Shown here: positions 54,148 to 64,000 of the stretch, one piece after another
Layout: the number at the start of each line of letters is the position of its first letter
Position numbering within the stretch: position 1 is the stretch's first letter
Assembly (NCBI RefSeq): GCF_001683915.1
Contig: NZ_LXTT01000020.1
Coordinates: forward strand, 62,001 to 126,000
Length of the DNA stretch: 64,000 bases
Reading direction: 5' to 3'
Source: Allomuricauda sp. CP2A
GTDB taxonomy: Bacteria > Bacteroidota > Bacteroidia > Flavobacteriales > Flavobacteriaceae
Program-made: the position numbers and the translations under genes
The notes under the pieces: generated by a model
The model's input: only the letters and a program-made list of their open reading frames with translations
What the model was told of the DNA's origin: nothing
Database searches by the model: none

Positions 54148-55824
54148 ATGAAAAAGTACGTAATAGGATTGGATTATGGTTCCGACTCGGTTAGAGCGGT
54201 TTTGATTGATACGGAAAATGGAGCGGAGTTGTCCTCGGAGGTCTTTTGGTACCCCCGCTGGAAAGAACAGAAATACTGCAAACCTGAAATTAATCAGTTT
54301 AGGCAGCATCCCTTAGATCATATTGAAGGTTTGGAGCATACCATAAAAGCTGTGGTTACCCAAAGTGGAGTGAACCCCGAAACCATTGTGGGAATTTGTA
54401 TTGACACCACCGGTTCGTCGCCCATGCCACTTACAAAAGAAGGAACCCCCTTGGCCTTGGTGGAAGGATTTGAAGAAAACCCCAATGCCATGATGGTGTT
54501 GTGGAAAGACCACACCGCTGTAAAAGAAGCCAACGAAATCAATGAATTGGCGAGAAGCTGGGGCGGTGAAGACTATACAAAATACGAAGGCGGCATCTAT
54601 TCCTCCGAATGGTTTTGGGCCAAGATACTTCATGTTGCCCGGGAAGATAAAAAGGTTGTTGAGGCTACGCATACGTGGATGGAGCATTGTGATTACATCA
54701 CGTATCTATTGGCCGACCAGAAAGATTTAGAAACATTCAAACGAAGCAGATGTGCCGCTGGTCATAAGGCCATGTGGCATGAAAGCTGGGGAGGATTGCC
54801 ATCCCAAGAGTTTCTCTCCAAGTTGGATCCCTATTTGGCATCCCTTCGGGATAAGCTTTATGACGAGACCTATACCTCCAACGAAATTGCAGGCCATTTG
54901 AATGAAGAATGGGCAACCAAATTGGGACTTACCACCAATACGGTGCTGGCAGTGGGAACATTTGATGCCCATGCCGGAGCGGTAGGGGCCAAAGTGGACC
55001 ACCATGTGCTGGTTCGGGTGATGGGCACTTCCACCTGCGATATCATGGTATCCACCCACGATGCCGTTGGCGATAAGACCGTAAAAGGCATTTGTGGTCA
55101 AGTTGACGGCTCCGTAATCCCTGGTTTGATGGGATTGGAAGCAGGTCAATCCGCTTTTGGGGATGTGTTGGCCTGGTTCAAGAATGTATTGGCCTGGCCT
55201 GTGGATAATTTGGTGATGAAGTCATCAATCCTATCCGAAGAACAAAAACAACAGTTGAGCGAAGAAGTTGAAGCCAAATTTATACGGACTTTGGCCGAAC
55301 AGGCCGAGGCAATCCCACTTTCGGAAGTGGTGCCCATGGCTTTGGATTGGGTCAACGGAAGAAGAACTCCAGATGCCAATCAAGAACTGAAGAGTGCCAT
55401 AACCGGAATCTCATTGGGGACAAAAGCACCCCATATTTTCAAAGCTTTGGTAAATTCCATCTGTTTTGGTTCCAAAATGATTGTAGACCGATTTGAGGAA
55501 GAAGGCGTTAAGATAGAGTCGGTTATCGGTATTGGTGGTGTGGCACGGAAATCGCCTTTCATCATGCAAACGTTGGCCAATGTCTTGAACATGCCCATAA
55601 AAGTTGCCGAATCGGATCAGGCACCTGCCTTGGGTGCGGCCATTTACGCAGCCACCGCAGCTGGGGTTTATGAATCCGTTATTGAGGCAAGCAAGGTGAT
55701 GGGCAGTAGTTTTGAAGCTGAATATTTTCCGCAGGCTTCTCAAGTGGAGACCTATGCCAAATTGATGGAATCTTATAAAGAGCTTGGTCAATTTGTGGAA
55801 GAACAAACAAACAAAAAGAGTTAA
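54148..55824 (+). CDS. araB: Ribulokinase AraB
   Basis: The 558-residue FGGY-family kinase phosphorylates L-ribulose to L-ribulose-5-phosphate. It has the N-terminal phosphate motif GLDYGSDSVRAVLIDT, the sugar-contact WMEHCDYITYLLA, VGTFDAHAGAVGA near residue 270, and the C-terminal nucleotide motif IGIGGVARKSPFIMQ. Length and motif order are those of cytosolic AraB. It is the first of three consecutive ara genes; araD starts one base after its stop. Confidence 0.97.
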   Translation: MKKYVIGLDYGSDSVRAVLIDTENGAELSSEVFWYPRWKEQKYCKPEINQFRQHPLDHIEGLEHTIKAVVTQSGVNPETIVGICIDTTGSSPMPLTKEGTPLALVEGFEENPNAMMVLWKDHTAVKEANEINELARSWGGEDYTKYEGGIYSSEWFWAKILHVAREDKKVVEATHTWMEHCDYITYLLADQKDLETFKRSRCAAGHKAMWHESWGGLPSQEFLSKLDPYLASLRDKLYDETYTSNEIAGHLNEEWATKLGLTTNTVLAVGTFDAHAGAVGAKVDHHVLVRVMGTSTCDIMVSTHDAVGDKTVKGICGQVDGSVIPGLMGLEAGQSAFGDVLAWFKNVLAWPVDNLVMKSSILSEEQKQQLSEEVEAKFIRTLAEQAEAIPLSEVVPMALDWVNGRRTPDANQELKSAITGISLGTKAPHIFKALVNSICFGSKMIVDRFEEEGVKIESVIGIGGVARKSPFIMQTLANVLNMPIKVAESDQAPALGAAIYAATAAGVYESVIEASKVMGSSFEAEYFPQASQVETYAKLMESYKELGQFVEEQTNKKS

Positions 55825-55825
55825 A

Positions 55826-56524
55826 ATGTCAACATATAAATCGCTTAAGGAAGAATGTTATGAGGCCAATATGGAGCTCAATGCCCTGGGGCTGGTCATA
55901 TACACTTTTGGCAATGTAAGTGCAGTGGATAGACAGAATGGTGTTTTTGCCATTAAGCCCAGTGGGGTGCCCTACGAGAAACTGAAACCATCGGACATGG
56001 TGATTTTGGACTATGACAATACCGTGGTTGAGGGTGATTTACGCCCTTCTTCGGATACCAAGACCCATAGCTATCTCTATAAAAATTGGGAAAACATTGG
56101 AGGAGTGGCCCATACCCATGCCATGTACTCTGTCTCTTGGGCCCAGGCCCAACGTGATATTCCCATTTTTGGGACCACACATGCAGACCACCTGACACAA
56201 GATATTCCTTGTGCCCCACCAATGGCCGATGATTTGATTGAAGGCAATTATGAGCACAACACCGGAATACAGATTTTGGATTGTTTTTCATCCCGAAACT
56301 TGGATTACAATGAAGTGGAAATGGTGCTCATAGGGAACCACGGTCCTTTTGCCTGGGGCAAAAACGCGGCCAAGGCCGTGTACAATACTAAAGTATTGGA
56401 GACCGTGGCGCAGATGGCCTACCTAACCCTTCAAATCAACCCCGACGCCCCTAGATTAAAAGACTCTTTAATAAAAAAACATTATGAGCGTAAGCATGGC
56501 AAAAATGCCTATTACGGTCAATGA
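55826..56524 (+). CDS. araD: L-ribulose-5-phosphate 4-epimerase AraD
   Basis: The 232-residue class II aldolase-fold enzyme makes D-xylulose-5-phosphate. Zinc ligands are in VAHTHAMYS and GTTHADH, the phosphate contact is in GNVSAVD and SRNLDYN, and the catalytic region has NHGPFAWGK. The start MSTYKSLKEECYEANMEL at 55826 is the usual beginning; an in-frame longer start would overlap araB by 40 bases. It lies between araB and araA. Confidence 0.96.
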   Translation: MSTYKSLKEECYEANMELNALGLVIYTFGNVSAVDRQNGVFAIKPSGVPYEKLKPSDMVILDYDNTVVEGDLRPSSDTKTHSYLYKNWENIGGVAHTHAMYSVSWAQAQRDIPIFGTTHADHLTQDIPCAPPMADDLIEGNYEHNTGIQILDCFSSRNLDYNEVEMVLIGNHGPFAWGKNAAKAVYNTKVLETVAQMAYLTLQINPDAPRLKDSLIKKHYERKHGKNAYYGQ

Positions 56525-56544
56525 CGAATCAATAATTAAAATAA

Positions 56545-58050
56545 ATGAAAATAGCTGAAAAGGAGATTTGGTTTGTAACAGGAAGCCAACATTTGTACGG
56601 CCCTGAAACACTAAAGCAAGTGGCCGCAAACTCAAAAAATATTGTGGATGGATTGAATGCATCGGGCAATTTGCCCATTTCTTTGGTATTTAAACCAGTG
56701 GTGACCACTCCAGATGAAATTACCGCTGTATGCAGGGAGGCAAGCAATGATGTCAAATGTATTGGTGTTGTGGCGTGGATGCATACCTTCTCGCCATCTA
56801 AAATGTGGATAGCCGGACTTACCGTGTTGAGCAAGCCATTGTGCCATCTTCATACCCAGTTCAATGCCGAAATCCCATGGGACAGCATTGATATGGACTT
56901 TATGAACCTGAACCAATCCGCCCACGGGGATCGTGAGTTTGGTTTTATGATGACCCGTATGCGCAAAAAGCGCAAGGTTGTGGTTGGGCATTGGAAAGAT
57001 GCACGCGTTCAGCAAAAACTGGCCGTTTGGTCAAGGGTAGCTTTGGGCTCCCATGAACTGCAAAATATGAAAGTGGCCCGGATTGGGGACAACATGCGCG
57101 AGGTGGCCGTTACCGAAGGAGACAAAGTAGCTGCCCAAATGCGGTTTGGGGTCGCTGTGAATGCATACGACTCGTCTGACATCACTAAAATCATCGATAC
57201 GTTAGATCAAAAGTCAATTGACCAACTGCTTGAAGAATACGAATCAAGCTATAATTTGACCGACGCCCTTAAAAAAGGAGGCGCCCAACGGGAATCCCTA
57301 GTCGAGGCCGCCAAGATTGAATTGGGGCTTCGCACCTTTTTGGATAACGGAGGTTTTAAAGCCTTTACCGATACCTTTGAGAACTTGGGAACTTTACGTC
57401 AGCTACCTGGATTAGCCGTTCAGCGGTTAATGGCAGACGGTTATGGTTTTGGTGGCGAAGGCGATTGGAAGACGGCAGCCATGGTCCGTGCCATGAAAGT
57501 TATGGCCACCGGATTGGAAGGAGGCACTTCTTTTATGGAAGATTATACCTATCACTTCACCCCGGAAAAGGATTATGTCTTGGGATCCCATATGTTGGAG
57601 ATTTGCCCATCCATTGCCAAAGGAAAAGTATCCTGTGAAGTGCATCCATTGGGTATCGGTGGCAAGGAAGACCCTGTGCGGTTGGTGTTCAATTCACCCG
57701 CTGGCGAAGCACTCAATGCTTCTTTGGTGGATATGGGAAATAGATTCCGTTTGATCGTGAATGAAGTTGAAGCCGTGGAACCTATGGCGGATTTACCTAA
57801 ATTGCCGGTTGCCAGGGTTCTTTGGGATGCCAAACCCAATTTAGATGTGGCTGCAACAGCTTGGATATTGGCTGGAGGAGCACACCATACGGTCTATACA
57901 CAAGCGTTGACCACCGAATACATGGAAGATTTTGCCGATATTTTCGGCATTGAACTTTTGGTAATTGATGCTGATACGCGAATTAGAAGTTTCAAAGACC
58001 AGATACATGCCAATGAAGCCTATTACCATTTGTTTCAACATAATATGTAG
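56545..58050 (+). CDS. araA: L-arabinose isomerase AraA
   Basis: The 501-residue enzyme isomerises L-arabinose to L-ribulose. It shows [17 protein letters not shown] at the start, [39 protein letters not shown], and the metal-binding region [13 protein letters not shown] and [12 protein letters not shown] with the expected Glu and His ligands. Length matches AraA of Bacteria. It completes the araB-D-A set, 20 bp after araD. Confidence 0.98.
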   Translation: MKIAEKEIWFVTGSQHLYGPETLKQVAANSKNIVDGLNASGNLPISLVFKPVVTTPDEITAVCREASNDVKCIGVVAWMHTFSPSKMWIAGLTVLSKPLCHLHTQFNAEIPWDSIDMDFMNLNQSAHGDREFGFMMTRMRKKRKVVVGHWKDARVQQKLAVWSRVALGSHELQNMKVARIGDNMREVAVTEGDKVAAQMRFGVAVNAYDSSDITKIIDTLDQKSIDQLLEEYESSYNLTDALKKGGAQRESLVEAAKIELGLRTFLDNGGFKAFTDTFENLGTLRQLPGLAVQRLMADGYGFGGEGDWKTAAMVRAMKVMATGLEGGTSFMEDYTYHFTPEKDYVLGSHMLEICPSIAKGKVSCEVHPLGIGGKEDPVRLVFNSPAGEALNASLVDMGNRFRLIVNEVEAVEPMADLPKLPVARVLWDAKPNLDVAATAWILAGGAHHTVYTQALTTEYMEDFADIFGIELLVIDADTRIRSFKDQIHANEAYYHLFQHNM

Positions 58051-58087
58051 ATATAAAAATCAGTAATTAATCGAACAAACTAAAATC

Positions 58088-59272
58088 ATGAGAACAATAC
58101 AAGCTTCTTTTCTATATTTTGTTTTTCTTGCAGCACTCTTACATTTGGGGTGTAAGGAAAATAAAAAAGAGAACCAATCGGAGAATCAAATGGTGAAGAC
58201 GGAATCAGGGAAAAGCCATGTTGGGAAAAGCACTTTTGGCGAAATGCCCAATGGAGAACAAGTGGATAAGTATACCCTCAGCAACGAAAATGGCATGGAG
58301 GTAGACGTCATCACCTACGGTGGTATCATTACGCGTTGGACCGCTCCTGATAAAAATGGAAATTATCAAGATGTGGTTCTGGGATTCAATGATCTGGAAT
58401 CTTATTTTGGAGATGTACCGTATTTTGGAGCATTGGTTGGTCGGTATGGCAACCGTATCGCCAAAGGCCAGTTCTCTTTGGATGGCGAAACCTATACCTT
58501 GGCCAAAAACAATGGACCAAACCATTTGCACGGGGGAAACAAAGGATTTGATAAAGTGGTGTGGAATGCAGAGGCGGAAAACACTGATGATGGAGCTTCT
58601 TTGGTGCTTACCTATACCAGTGCCGATGGTGAAGAAGGCTATCCCGGAAAGCTTGATGTAAAAGTGACCTATACCTTAACAGGTGACGACCAATTGGATA
58701 TTCACTATGAAGCAGTGACGGATAAACCAACGGTGGTAAACCTTACCCAGCACAGCTATTTCAATCTTTCTGGGGATTTTTCCCAAGATATTCTGGATCA
58801 TGAAGTCACGTTGAATGCACCGGCCTATTTGCCTGTGGATGCGGGATTGATTCCAACAGGGGAACTTCGCCCCGTTGAGGGAACACCTTTTGATTTCACC
58901 GAACCCAAAGCAGTTGGGAAGGAAATCAATGCCGATAATGAACAAATCAAAAGAGGTGGGGGTTACGATCACTGCTGGGTGTTGGATGAAACAAACGGGG
59001 ATTTTGGTTTGGCAGCATCAGCCTATCATCCAGAAACGGGACGATTATTGGAAGTCTATACCGATGAACCTGCAATACAATTCTATACCGGAAATTTCTT
59101 GAATGGAGCTTTGGTCTCCAAAACTGGGGGAACCTATGGAAAGCGTTCTGGGCTTTGTTTGGAAACACAGCACTATCCTGACTCACCCAATCAGGAAGCA
59201 TTCCCAAGCACAAGGTTAAATCCAGGTGAAACCTATAGTTCGCGCACCAGTTTTAAATTCTCAACCAAATAA
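58088..59272 (+). CDS. galM: Lipoprotein aldose 1-epimerase (mutarotase)
   Basis: The 394-residue protein has a lipobox (LLHLGCKE, Cys22) and a GalM domain: VDVITYGGIITRW, GRYGNRIAKGQF, GPNHLHGGNKGFDKVVW with the catalytic His, LTQHSYFNLSGD with the second His, and the catalytic Glu in LCLETQHYPDSPNQ. It should interconvert anomers of L-arabinose (released as beta from GH127 and alpha from GH51) in the periplasm before uptake. It directly precedes the symporter gene by nine bases. Confidence 0.95.
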   Translation: MRTIQASFLYFVFLAALLHLGCKENKKENQSENQMVKTESGKSHVGKSTFGEMPNGEQVDKYTLSNENGMEVDVITYGGIITRWTAPDKNGNYQDVVLGFNDLESYFGDVPYFGALVGRYGNRIAKGQFSLDGETYTLAKNNGPNHLHGGNKGFDKVVWNAEAENTDDGASLVLTYTSADGEEGYPGKLDVKVTYTLTGDDQLDIHYEAVTDKPTVVNLTQHSYFNLSGDFSQDILDHEVTLNAPAYLPVDAGLIPTGELRPVEGTPFDFTEPKAVGKEINADNEQIKRGGGYDHCWVLDETNGDFGLAASAYHPETGRLLEVYTDEPAIQFYTGNFLNGALVSKTGGTYGKRSGLCLETQHYPDSPNQEAFPSTRLNPGETYSSRTSFKFSTK

Positions 59273-59281
59273 GCTACCATA

Positions 59282-60901
59282 ATGCAGAGATTGGATACGA
59301 TTGATTGGATTACCATATCCATTTATTTTGTGGTGCTCTTGGGGATAGCAGTTTGGGTTATCCGAAAAAAGAAAGAAAATACCGAGGACTACTTCCTTGC
59401 TGGCAGAAATGTGGGATGGTTTGTGGTCGGAGCATCCATTTTTGCCTCCAACATAGGGTCGGAACACGTAGTGGGGCTCGCTGGAGCAGGCGCTGGTGAC
59501 CGATTGCCCATGTTGATCTATGAAATCCAAGCTTGGGTTGTATTGATTCTGGGTTGGGTCTTCCTACCGTTCTACGCAAGGGCAGGAGTGTTTACCATGC
59601 CGGAATTCTTGGAAAAACGTTTTGATGCCCGCTCGCGCTGGATACTTTCCGTATTCTCCATTGTAGCTTATGTATTGACCAAGATTTCGGTAACCATTTA
59701 TGCCGGTGGTGTTGTGGTCTCCGCTTTATTGGGCATCGATTTTTGGACCGGCGCCATTGCCACAGTAGTATTGACTGGGGTGTATACGGTCCTTGGAGGA
59801 ATGCGTGCAGTGGTCTATACCGAAACGTTACAAGCCATAATATTGATCATTGGGGCGGCAGCCCTAACAGTTATTGGATTAGAACATGTAGGAGGTTGGG
59901 AAAGTATGAAGGAGACCGTGACCCCGGAATATCTGAATATGTGGCGTTCCGCTTCTGATCCTGATTTTCCTTGGCCATCGCTATTGATAACCAGTACAAT
60001 TGTTGGAATTTGGTATTGGTGTACGGACCAGTACATCGTTCAGCGAGCATTGACCGCAAAGAATATCAAGGAAGGAAGACGGGGAACCATTTTTGGCGCA
60101 TTGTTGAAATTGATGCCAGTTTTCTTGTTCTTGATTCCAGGAGTCATTGCATTGACCTTAAAAATGAGAGGGGAGTTGCAATGGGATTCACCTGATGAGG
60201 CATTCCCTGTTTTGATGAGTAATTTACTGCCTTCAGGATTAAGGGGATTGGTGGCCGCAGGTCTCTTGGCAGCCTTGATGAGTTCGTTGGCCTCTGTGTT
60301 CAATTCGTGTTCAACATTGTTCACGGTGGATATTTACAAAAAGCTACGGCCCAATACTCCCGAGAAAAAACTGGTGAGAACAGGTCAGATTGCTACGGTG
60401 ATCGTGGTGATCATCGGTATTATCTGGATTCCTATCATGGCCAATATTTCTGGAGTGCTCTATGAATACCTTCAGAGTGTACAATCCTATATAGCACCTC
60501 CCATCACCGCAGTATTTTTGTTGGGAATTTTCCACAAACGAATCAATGCCCAAGGGGCTTATGTGACCTTGATTGTTGGATTTGTGGTGGGTGCCCTTCG
60601 TATTGTTCTCGAACTTGTCAAGGATTCACTTGACCCGAGCAGTTTCTGGTTCACTTTGGGAGATATGAACTTTTTATCTTTCGCAGCATGGTTTTTCCTA
60701 TTCTGTATCATTTTGATCTTGGTGGTGAGCTATGCCACGGCCGCACCATCTGAGGAAAAACTGAAGAACTTGACGTATGCCACCATTTCTGAGGAAGAAA
60801 AACAAGAAAACAAGAACAGCTACAACTGGAAAGATATAGTCATATCCATTTTAATTGTGGCCATTGTAATCTATGTGATGGTTTGGTTCAACGGAAAGTA
60901 A
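59282..60901 (+). CDS. Sodium/sugar symporter (SGLT-like, SSS family)
   Basis: The 539-residue inner-membrane protein has about 14 transmembrane helices and the SSS-family segments GRNVGWFVVGASIFASNIGSEHVVGLAGAG, MPEFLEKRFDARSRWILS and TGVYTVLGGMRAVVYTE. The last helix ends in VIYVMVWFNG. SGLT-type symporters import monosaccharides with Na+; the position after the mutarotase points to L-arabinose. It is the last gene of the arabinose run and is followed by a strong terminator. Confidence 0.95.
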   Translation: MQRLDTIDWITISIYFVVLLGIAVWVIRKKKENTEDYFLAGRNVGWFVVGASIFASNIGSEHVVGLAGAGAGDRLPMLIYEIQAWVVLILGWVFLPFYARAGVFTMPEFLEKRFDARSRWILSVFSIVAYVLTKISVTIYAGGVVVSALLGIDFWTGAIATVVLTGVYTVLGGMRAVVYTETLQAIILIIGAAALTVIGLEHVGGWESMKETVTPEYLNMWRSASDPDFPWPSLLITSTIVGIWYWCTDQYIVQRALTAKNIKEGRRGTIFGALLKLMPVFLFLIPGVIALTLKMRGELQWDSPDEAFPVLMSNLLPSGLRGLVAAGLLAALMSSLASVFNSCSTLFTVDIYKKLRPNTPEKKLVRTGQIATVIVVIIGIIWIPIMANISGVLYEYLQSVQSYIAPPITAVFLLGIFHKRINAQGAYVTLIVGFVVGALRIVLELVKDSLDPSSFWFTLGDMNFLSFAAWFFLFCIILILVVSYATAAPSEEKLKNLTYATISEEEKQENKNSYNWKDIVISILIVAIVIYVMVWFNGK

Positions 60902-60922
60902 AGACAAATCTTTGATTGGAAG

Positions 60923-60955
60923 AAAAGGCTGTAAGAGATTCTTACAGCCTTTTTT
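60923..60955 (+). terminator. Intrinsic terminator after the symporter
   Basis: A 13-bp stem (AAAAGGCTGTAAG at 60923-60935, CTTACAGCCTTTT at 60941-60953) closes an AGATT loop and continues into T's. It ends the arabinose transcript. Confidence 0.9.
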
Positions 60956-61323
60956 ATATCCAGATACATTAGACAATGTGTGCAGAGCTGTTCAGGATGC
61001 TTGAAATTGCATTGATGAAAAACAATAATGTTCTAACCTGAGTTCGATTGTTAATGAAAAGTAAATCAGAGTTTTAACTCCAAAGTGTCAGGTCGAGCGC
61101 AGTCGAGACCTATTTAACAGTTGAAAATTTAAAAGACTTCTCGACTGCGCTCGAAGTGACGTAGTCTTTGACTGTGTACATTACTGATTTTCAATATATT
61201 TAATTTCAAAGCAATAATCGAACTCAGGTTTCTATTATTTCCTATGTATGGAAATAGGTGGGCACTCAATGGGATTGATAGTGTATTAACCCTCACCCCT
61301 TGATAAAACCGGTGCTCCCTAAG
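60956..61323. other. Gene-free interval holding a MITE-like element
   Basis: These 368 bases contain no gene. Most are occupied by the nested inverted-repeat element at 61035-61230; the rest shows no recognisable structure. Confidence 0.6.
61035..61230. repeat. Nested inverted-repeat element, MITE-like
   Basis: The outer arms are 15-bp perfect reverse complements (AACCTGAGTTCGATT at 61035-61049; AATCGAACTCAGGTT at 61216-61230). Inside, a near-perfect 22-bp pair (61087-61108 and 61139-61160) has the core TCGAGCGCAGTCGAGA, a repeat known to me from many Flavobacteriaceae intergenic regions. A three-base TCT flanks both ends. Size, terminal inverted repeats and lack of an ORF fit a miniature inverted-repeat element. 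Confidence 0.55.
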
Positions 61324-64000
61324 TTATTTATCCGTTGGAATGGGACTGTCCGTTACATTGACTTCCTTAACGGTTCGTCCTTTGGCCAATAAAAGTCTCA
61401 AATCTTCCAAAATCAAATACAGACAGGGCACAATCACCAAAATGATGGTGGTGGCAAATACAATCCCAAACCCCAAGGAAATGGCCATGGGAATTAGATA
61501 GAAAGCTTGGCTGGAAGTTTCCAGGATAATTGGGGCGAGTCCTCCAAAAGTGGTCATAGTGGTCAAGATAATGGGTCGAAATCTACGTAGCCCGGCTTCA
61601 TGGATGGATTTATAAATGGGATTACCTTCTTTTCTGCGTTTGTTGGCGTAGTCTATCATGATCAAGGAGTCGTTGACCACAACTCCGGACAGGGCAATTA
61701 CCCCCATTAAACTTACCAGGGATAGATCATACCCCAACAAGATATGGCCAATAACGGCACCAACAATCCCGAAGGGAATGGCAAACATAACAATTAAAGG
61801 CTGTACATAACTGCTAAATGCAACGGCGAGCAATACATAGATCAAGAGCATGGCAATTACAAATCCAGCCCGAAGCACACTTGTACTTTCCCGCATATCG
61901 GCTTGGCTACCTTCAAAACTCCATGTAATTCCCGGGAAATCGGCCCTTAACTGGGGCAGTGTTTCTTCTTGGACCCTGGCTATGACCCTGTTTACGGAAT
62001 TGGCCGGTTCCACGTCCATGCCCACATTAACCACTCTTCTGCCATCGCGGCGATTGATATTGGTGAAGGCTTCCTCTTCTTCAATTTCCACAACATCCAT
62101 TAAGGGAACTTCCACGCCATCAGGGGTACGAATTAAAAAGTTTTCCAGATTATTGATGTCCTTACGCTCATGTAAGGGCAGTTTTACCCGTACCTCTATC
62201 TCGTCCATTCCACGTAACTGTCGCATGGCCAAAGCGCCGAAGAAAGCATCCCTGACCTGCCTTCCGATGTCATCTGAAGTGAGTCCAAGATTTCTGCCTT
62301 GGGGCAACAACTTAAAATTGTACTGTGTTTTTCCCTTGTTGTAATTATCGGTGACATCTCGGGTGTTGGAAAAGGCCTGCATCCTATTTACAAAAGCCGT
62401 ACTGGCTTTTTCCAGTACATCAATATTGGAATGGCTAAGATCAATGCTGATGGCCTGCCGGGCGCCCCCGGGACCCCGTTCGGCCTCAAAAGTGATTTGG
62501 TCCACGCCCTCAATATCCCCAATATTGTCACGCCAAAGGGCTATGACCTCAGCAGCAGTAACATCTCTTTGGTCTGGGGGGAGCATCACAATTTCAACAT
62601 CGATAAAATTCTGGCCCCGAACATTGGTCTTTATGCCTTCGGCCACTTCATAGAGATTGTGTTCCTCGAACATGCGTTGTGTGGCTTCAGAAATGTCATG
62701 CGCCACCTTGGCGGCTTGGTCCGGAGTGGTACCCACTGGCAAACGAACCCCGGCTTCAATTTCATCTGCCGCAACTTCGGGCATCATAATCATGCCCATG
62801 TGACCACTGTAGCCGTATCCGCCCACAATCAATAAAAGGGCAACAGCAATACTCAGAGTAATGTATCGATGTTTTAGACACATATCCAGCATTGGACGAT
62901 ATCGTTTTTCCACAAAATTGTCAAACCTCTGGGCAAAGCGCTTTTGCCATCCTTCAAGTTTCAATACCCATTTACTTTTGTTTTTCTTCTCTTTTAAATG
63001 GCCCAAGTGTGAAGGGAGTATGAATAAAGCTTCAAGTAGCGAAACAGCCAAAATTACAATGACCACAGCGGGCAGGGGCTGCCAGAATTTTCCGGTTTCA
63101 CCGGGCATGAAGAGCAGGGGCACAAAGGCAATAATGGTGGTAACAATGCTAAAAGTTACGGGCAAAGAAACATCTTTGGTGCCTGCAATTGCCGCTTTCA
63201 TGGGGCTCAGGCCTTTTTGGCGGTATTCGTATACATTTTCACCCACAACAATGGCATCATCCACCACAATTCCCAGCACCACCAAAAAACCAAACATGGA
63301 GATCATGTTTATGCTCACTCCGATCAGGGGTAGAACGATCATACCCCCGATAAAGGAAATGGTCATACCTATCATCACCCAAAAGGCCAGTCTGTATTCC
63401 AAGAACAAGGTCAGTATGATCAATACAATGACAATGGCGAGGATTCCATTTTCTGTAAGAAGGGACAATCGTTCTTGGTAATCTGCTGCACGGTTGCTAT
63501 CGGTGCGGAAGTTGATCCCCGGAGGCAATTGGTAATCTTTTAAAATGTTTTCCACCACCTCGGCAATCTCCAAGGGGGATTGGTCACCAATTCGGAAAAT
63601 TTGAAGTTCCACATAATTGGCTTGGTTGAATTGACCATGAAATCCGGTCTCTTCAAAACCGTCGGTGATGGTGGCGATATCCTTTAAACTTACTTTTGCA
63701 CCTGAGGGTGATGACACAATGGTGATATTTCCAAATTCTTCGGCCCATTGTTTACGCTCCTGCATGCGCAATAAAATTTCGCCACTTTGCGTCTGAACGG
63801 CACCTGCTGGCACATCATTGCTACTTTGTTGAATAATATCGGCCACCTGGCCCAGTGTAAGGTTATATTTTTGAAGGTTGTTTCTGGGGATTTCCACCCG
63901 CGTCTCAAAATCGGGCACATTGTTCAGTTCCACTTGTGTGATTTCGGGATTACTGAGCAAAATGGTCCGTAAACGTTCCGCAATATTTCGCAAGGTCCAG
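61324..64000 (-). CDS. RND-family efflux permease (HAE1/AcrB-like), 5' end outside window
   Basis: About 891 residues are visible, and the start lies beyond the right edge. It shows the RND porter and docking regions, many membrane helices ([43 protein letters not shown] with the proton-relay Asp pair, [16 protein letters not shown]) and a second repeat with [23 protein letters not shown] and [14 protein letters not shown]. It exports drugs or other compounds with a membrane-fusion partner, expected upstream outside the window. The stop is at 61324. Substrate unknown. Confidence 0.93.
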   Translation of the reverse strand, partial: WTLRNIAERLRTILLSNPEITQVELNNVPDFETRVEIPRNNLQKYNLTLGQVADIIQQSSNDVPAGAVQTQSGEILLRMQERKQWAEEFGNITIVSSPSGAKVSLKDIATITDGFEETGFHGQFNQANYVELQIFRIGDQSPLEIAEVVENILKDYQLPPGINFRTDSNRAADYQERLSLLTENGILAIVIVLIILTLFLEYRLAFWVMIGMTISFIGGMIVLPLIGVSINMISMFGFLVVLGIVVDDAIVVGENVYEYRQKGLSPMKAAIAGTKDVSLPVTFSIVTTIIAFVPLLFMPGETGKFWQPLPAVVIVILAVSLLEALFILPSHLGHLKEKKNKSKWVLKLEGWQKRFAQRFDNFVEKRYRPMLDMCLKHRYITLSIAVALLLIVGGYGYSGHMGMIMMPEVAADEIEAGVRLPVGTTPDQAAKVAHDISEATQRMFEEHNLYEVAEGIKTNVRGQNFIDVEIVMLPPDQRDVTAAEVIALWRDNIGDIEGVDQITFEAERGPGGARQAISIDLSHSNIDVLEKASTAFVNRMQAFSNTRDVTDNYNKGKTQYNFKLLPQGRNLGLTSDDIGRQVRDAFFGALAMRQLRGMDEIEVRVKLPLHERKDINNLENFLIRTPDGVEVPLMDVVEIEEEEAFTNINRRDGRRVVNVGMDVEPANSVNRVIARVQEETLPQLRADFPGITWSFEGSQADMRESTSVLRAGFVIAMLLIYVLLAVAFSSYVQPLIVMFAIPFGIVGAVIGHILLGYDLSLVSLMGVIALSGVVVNDSLIMIDYANKRRKEGNPIYKSIHEAGLRRFRPIILTTMTTFGGLAPIILETSSQAFYLIPMAISLGFGIVFATTIILVIVPCLYLILEDLRLLLAKGRTVKEVNVTDSPIPTDK

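Overview
The window is a stretch of a Bacteroidota chromosome, most likely a marine member of the Flavobacteriaceae (Muricauda/Allomuricauda-like; this placement is inferred). It carries a SusC/SusD pair, LytS/LytTR two-component genes, DUF5916 and OMP_b-brl outer-membrane proteins, many short lipoproteins, A-rich upstream regions without strong Shine-Dalgarno sites, and a -7 element of the Bacteroidota type. No rRNA, tRNA, CRISPR array, prophage or transposase gene was seen.

Region 1 (1-26030) is mixed core genome: ffh, a four-helix-bundle cassette, folD, small membrane proteins and lipoproteins, a HxlR-regulated alpha/beta hydrolase and VOC operon, a HerA-like ATPase, a secreted RidA protein, queE, a metalloprotease lipoprotein, a methyltransferase, a cysteine-cluster protein, a fatty-acid hydroxylase, a NamZ-type muramidase, a LolC/E-like permease, a cystathionine beta-synthase-like enzyme, an M20 peptidase, an aldose-1-epimerase-like protein, a DEDDh exonuclease/GIY-YIG fusion, a TonB-type barrel and a LytS/LytTR pair.

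Region 2 (26338-31512) holds a DUF5916 barrel, an NTF2-like lipoprotein and a secreted M13 zinc peptidase.

Region 3 (31975-60901) is the striking part. A SusC/SusD uptake pair is followed by an AraC regulator and a trans-4-hydroxy-L-proline degradation set (DapA-family deaminase, 4-hydroxyproline 2-epimerase, FAD-dependent D-amino-acid oxidase). A secreted S9 prolyl peptidase comes next. Directly after it is a complete L-arabinose locus: two DUF1680 beta-L-arabinofuranosidases (one LamG-fused GH127/GH146 type, one HypBA1-like GH127), a DUF5695 protein, a degenerate-Nudix AraR-like repressor, a GH51 alpha-L-arabinofuranosidase, araB, araD, araA, a mutarotase and a sodium/sugar symporter. In hydroxyproline-rich glycoproteins (extensins, arabinogalactan proteins and their green-algal relatives) L-arabinofuranose is linked to hydroxyproline. 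The region therefore reads as one locus that could dismantle both the peptide and the glycan of such glycoproteins. That joint role is an inference from gene content.

Region 4 (60902-64000) holds a terminator, a nested inverted-repeat element resembling a MITE, and the 3' part of an RND efflux pump gene that runs off the right edge.
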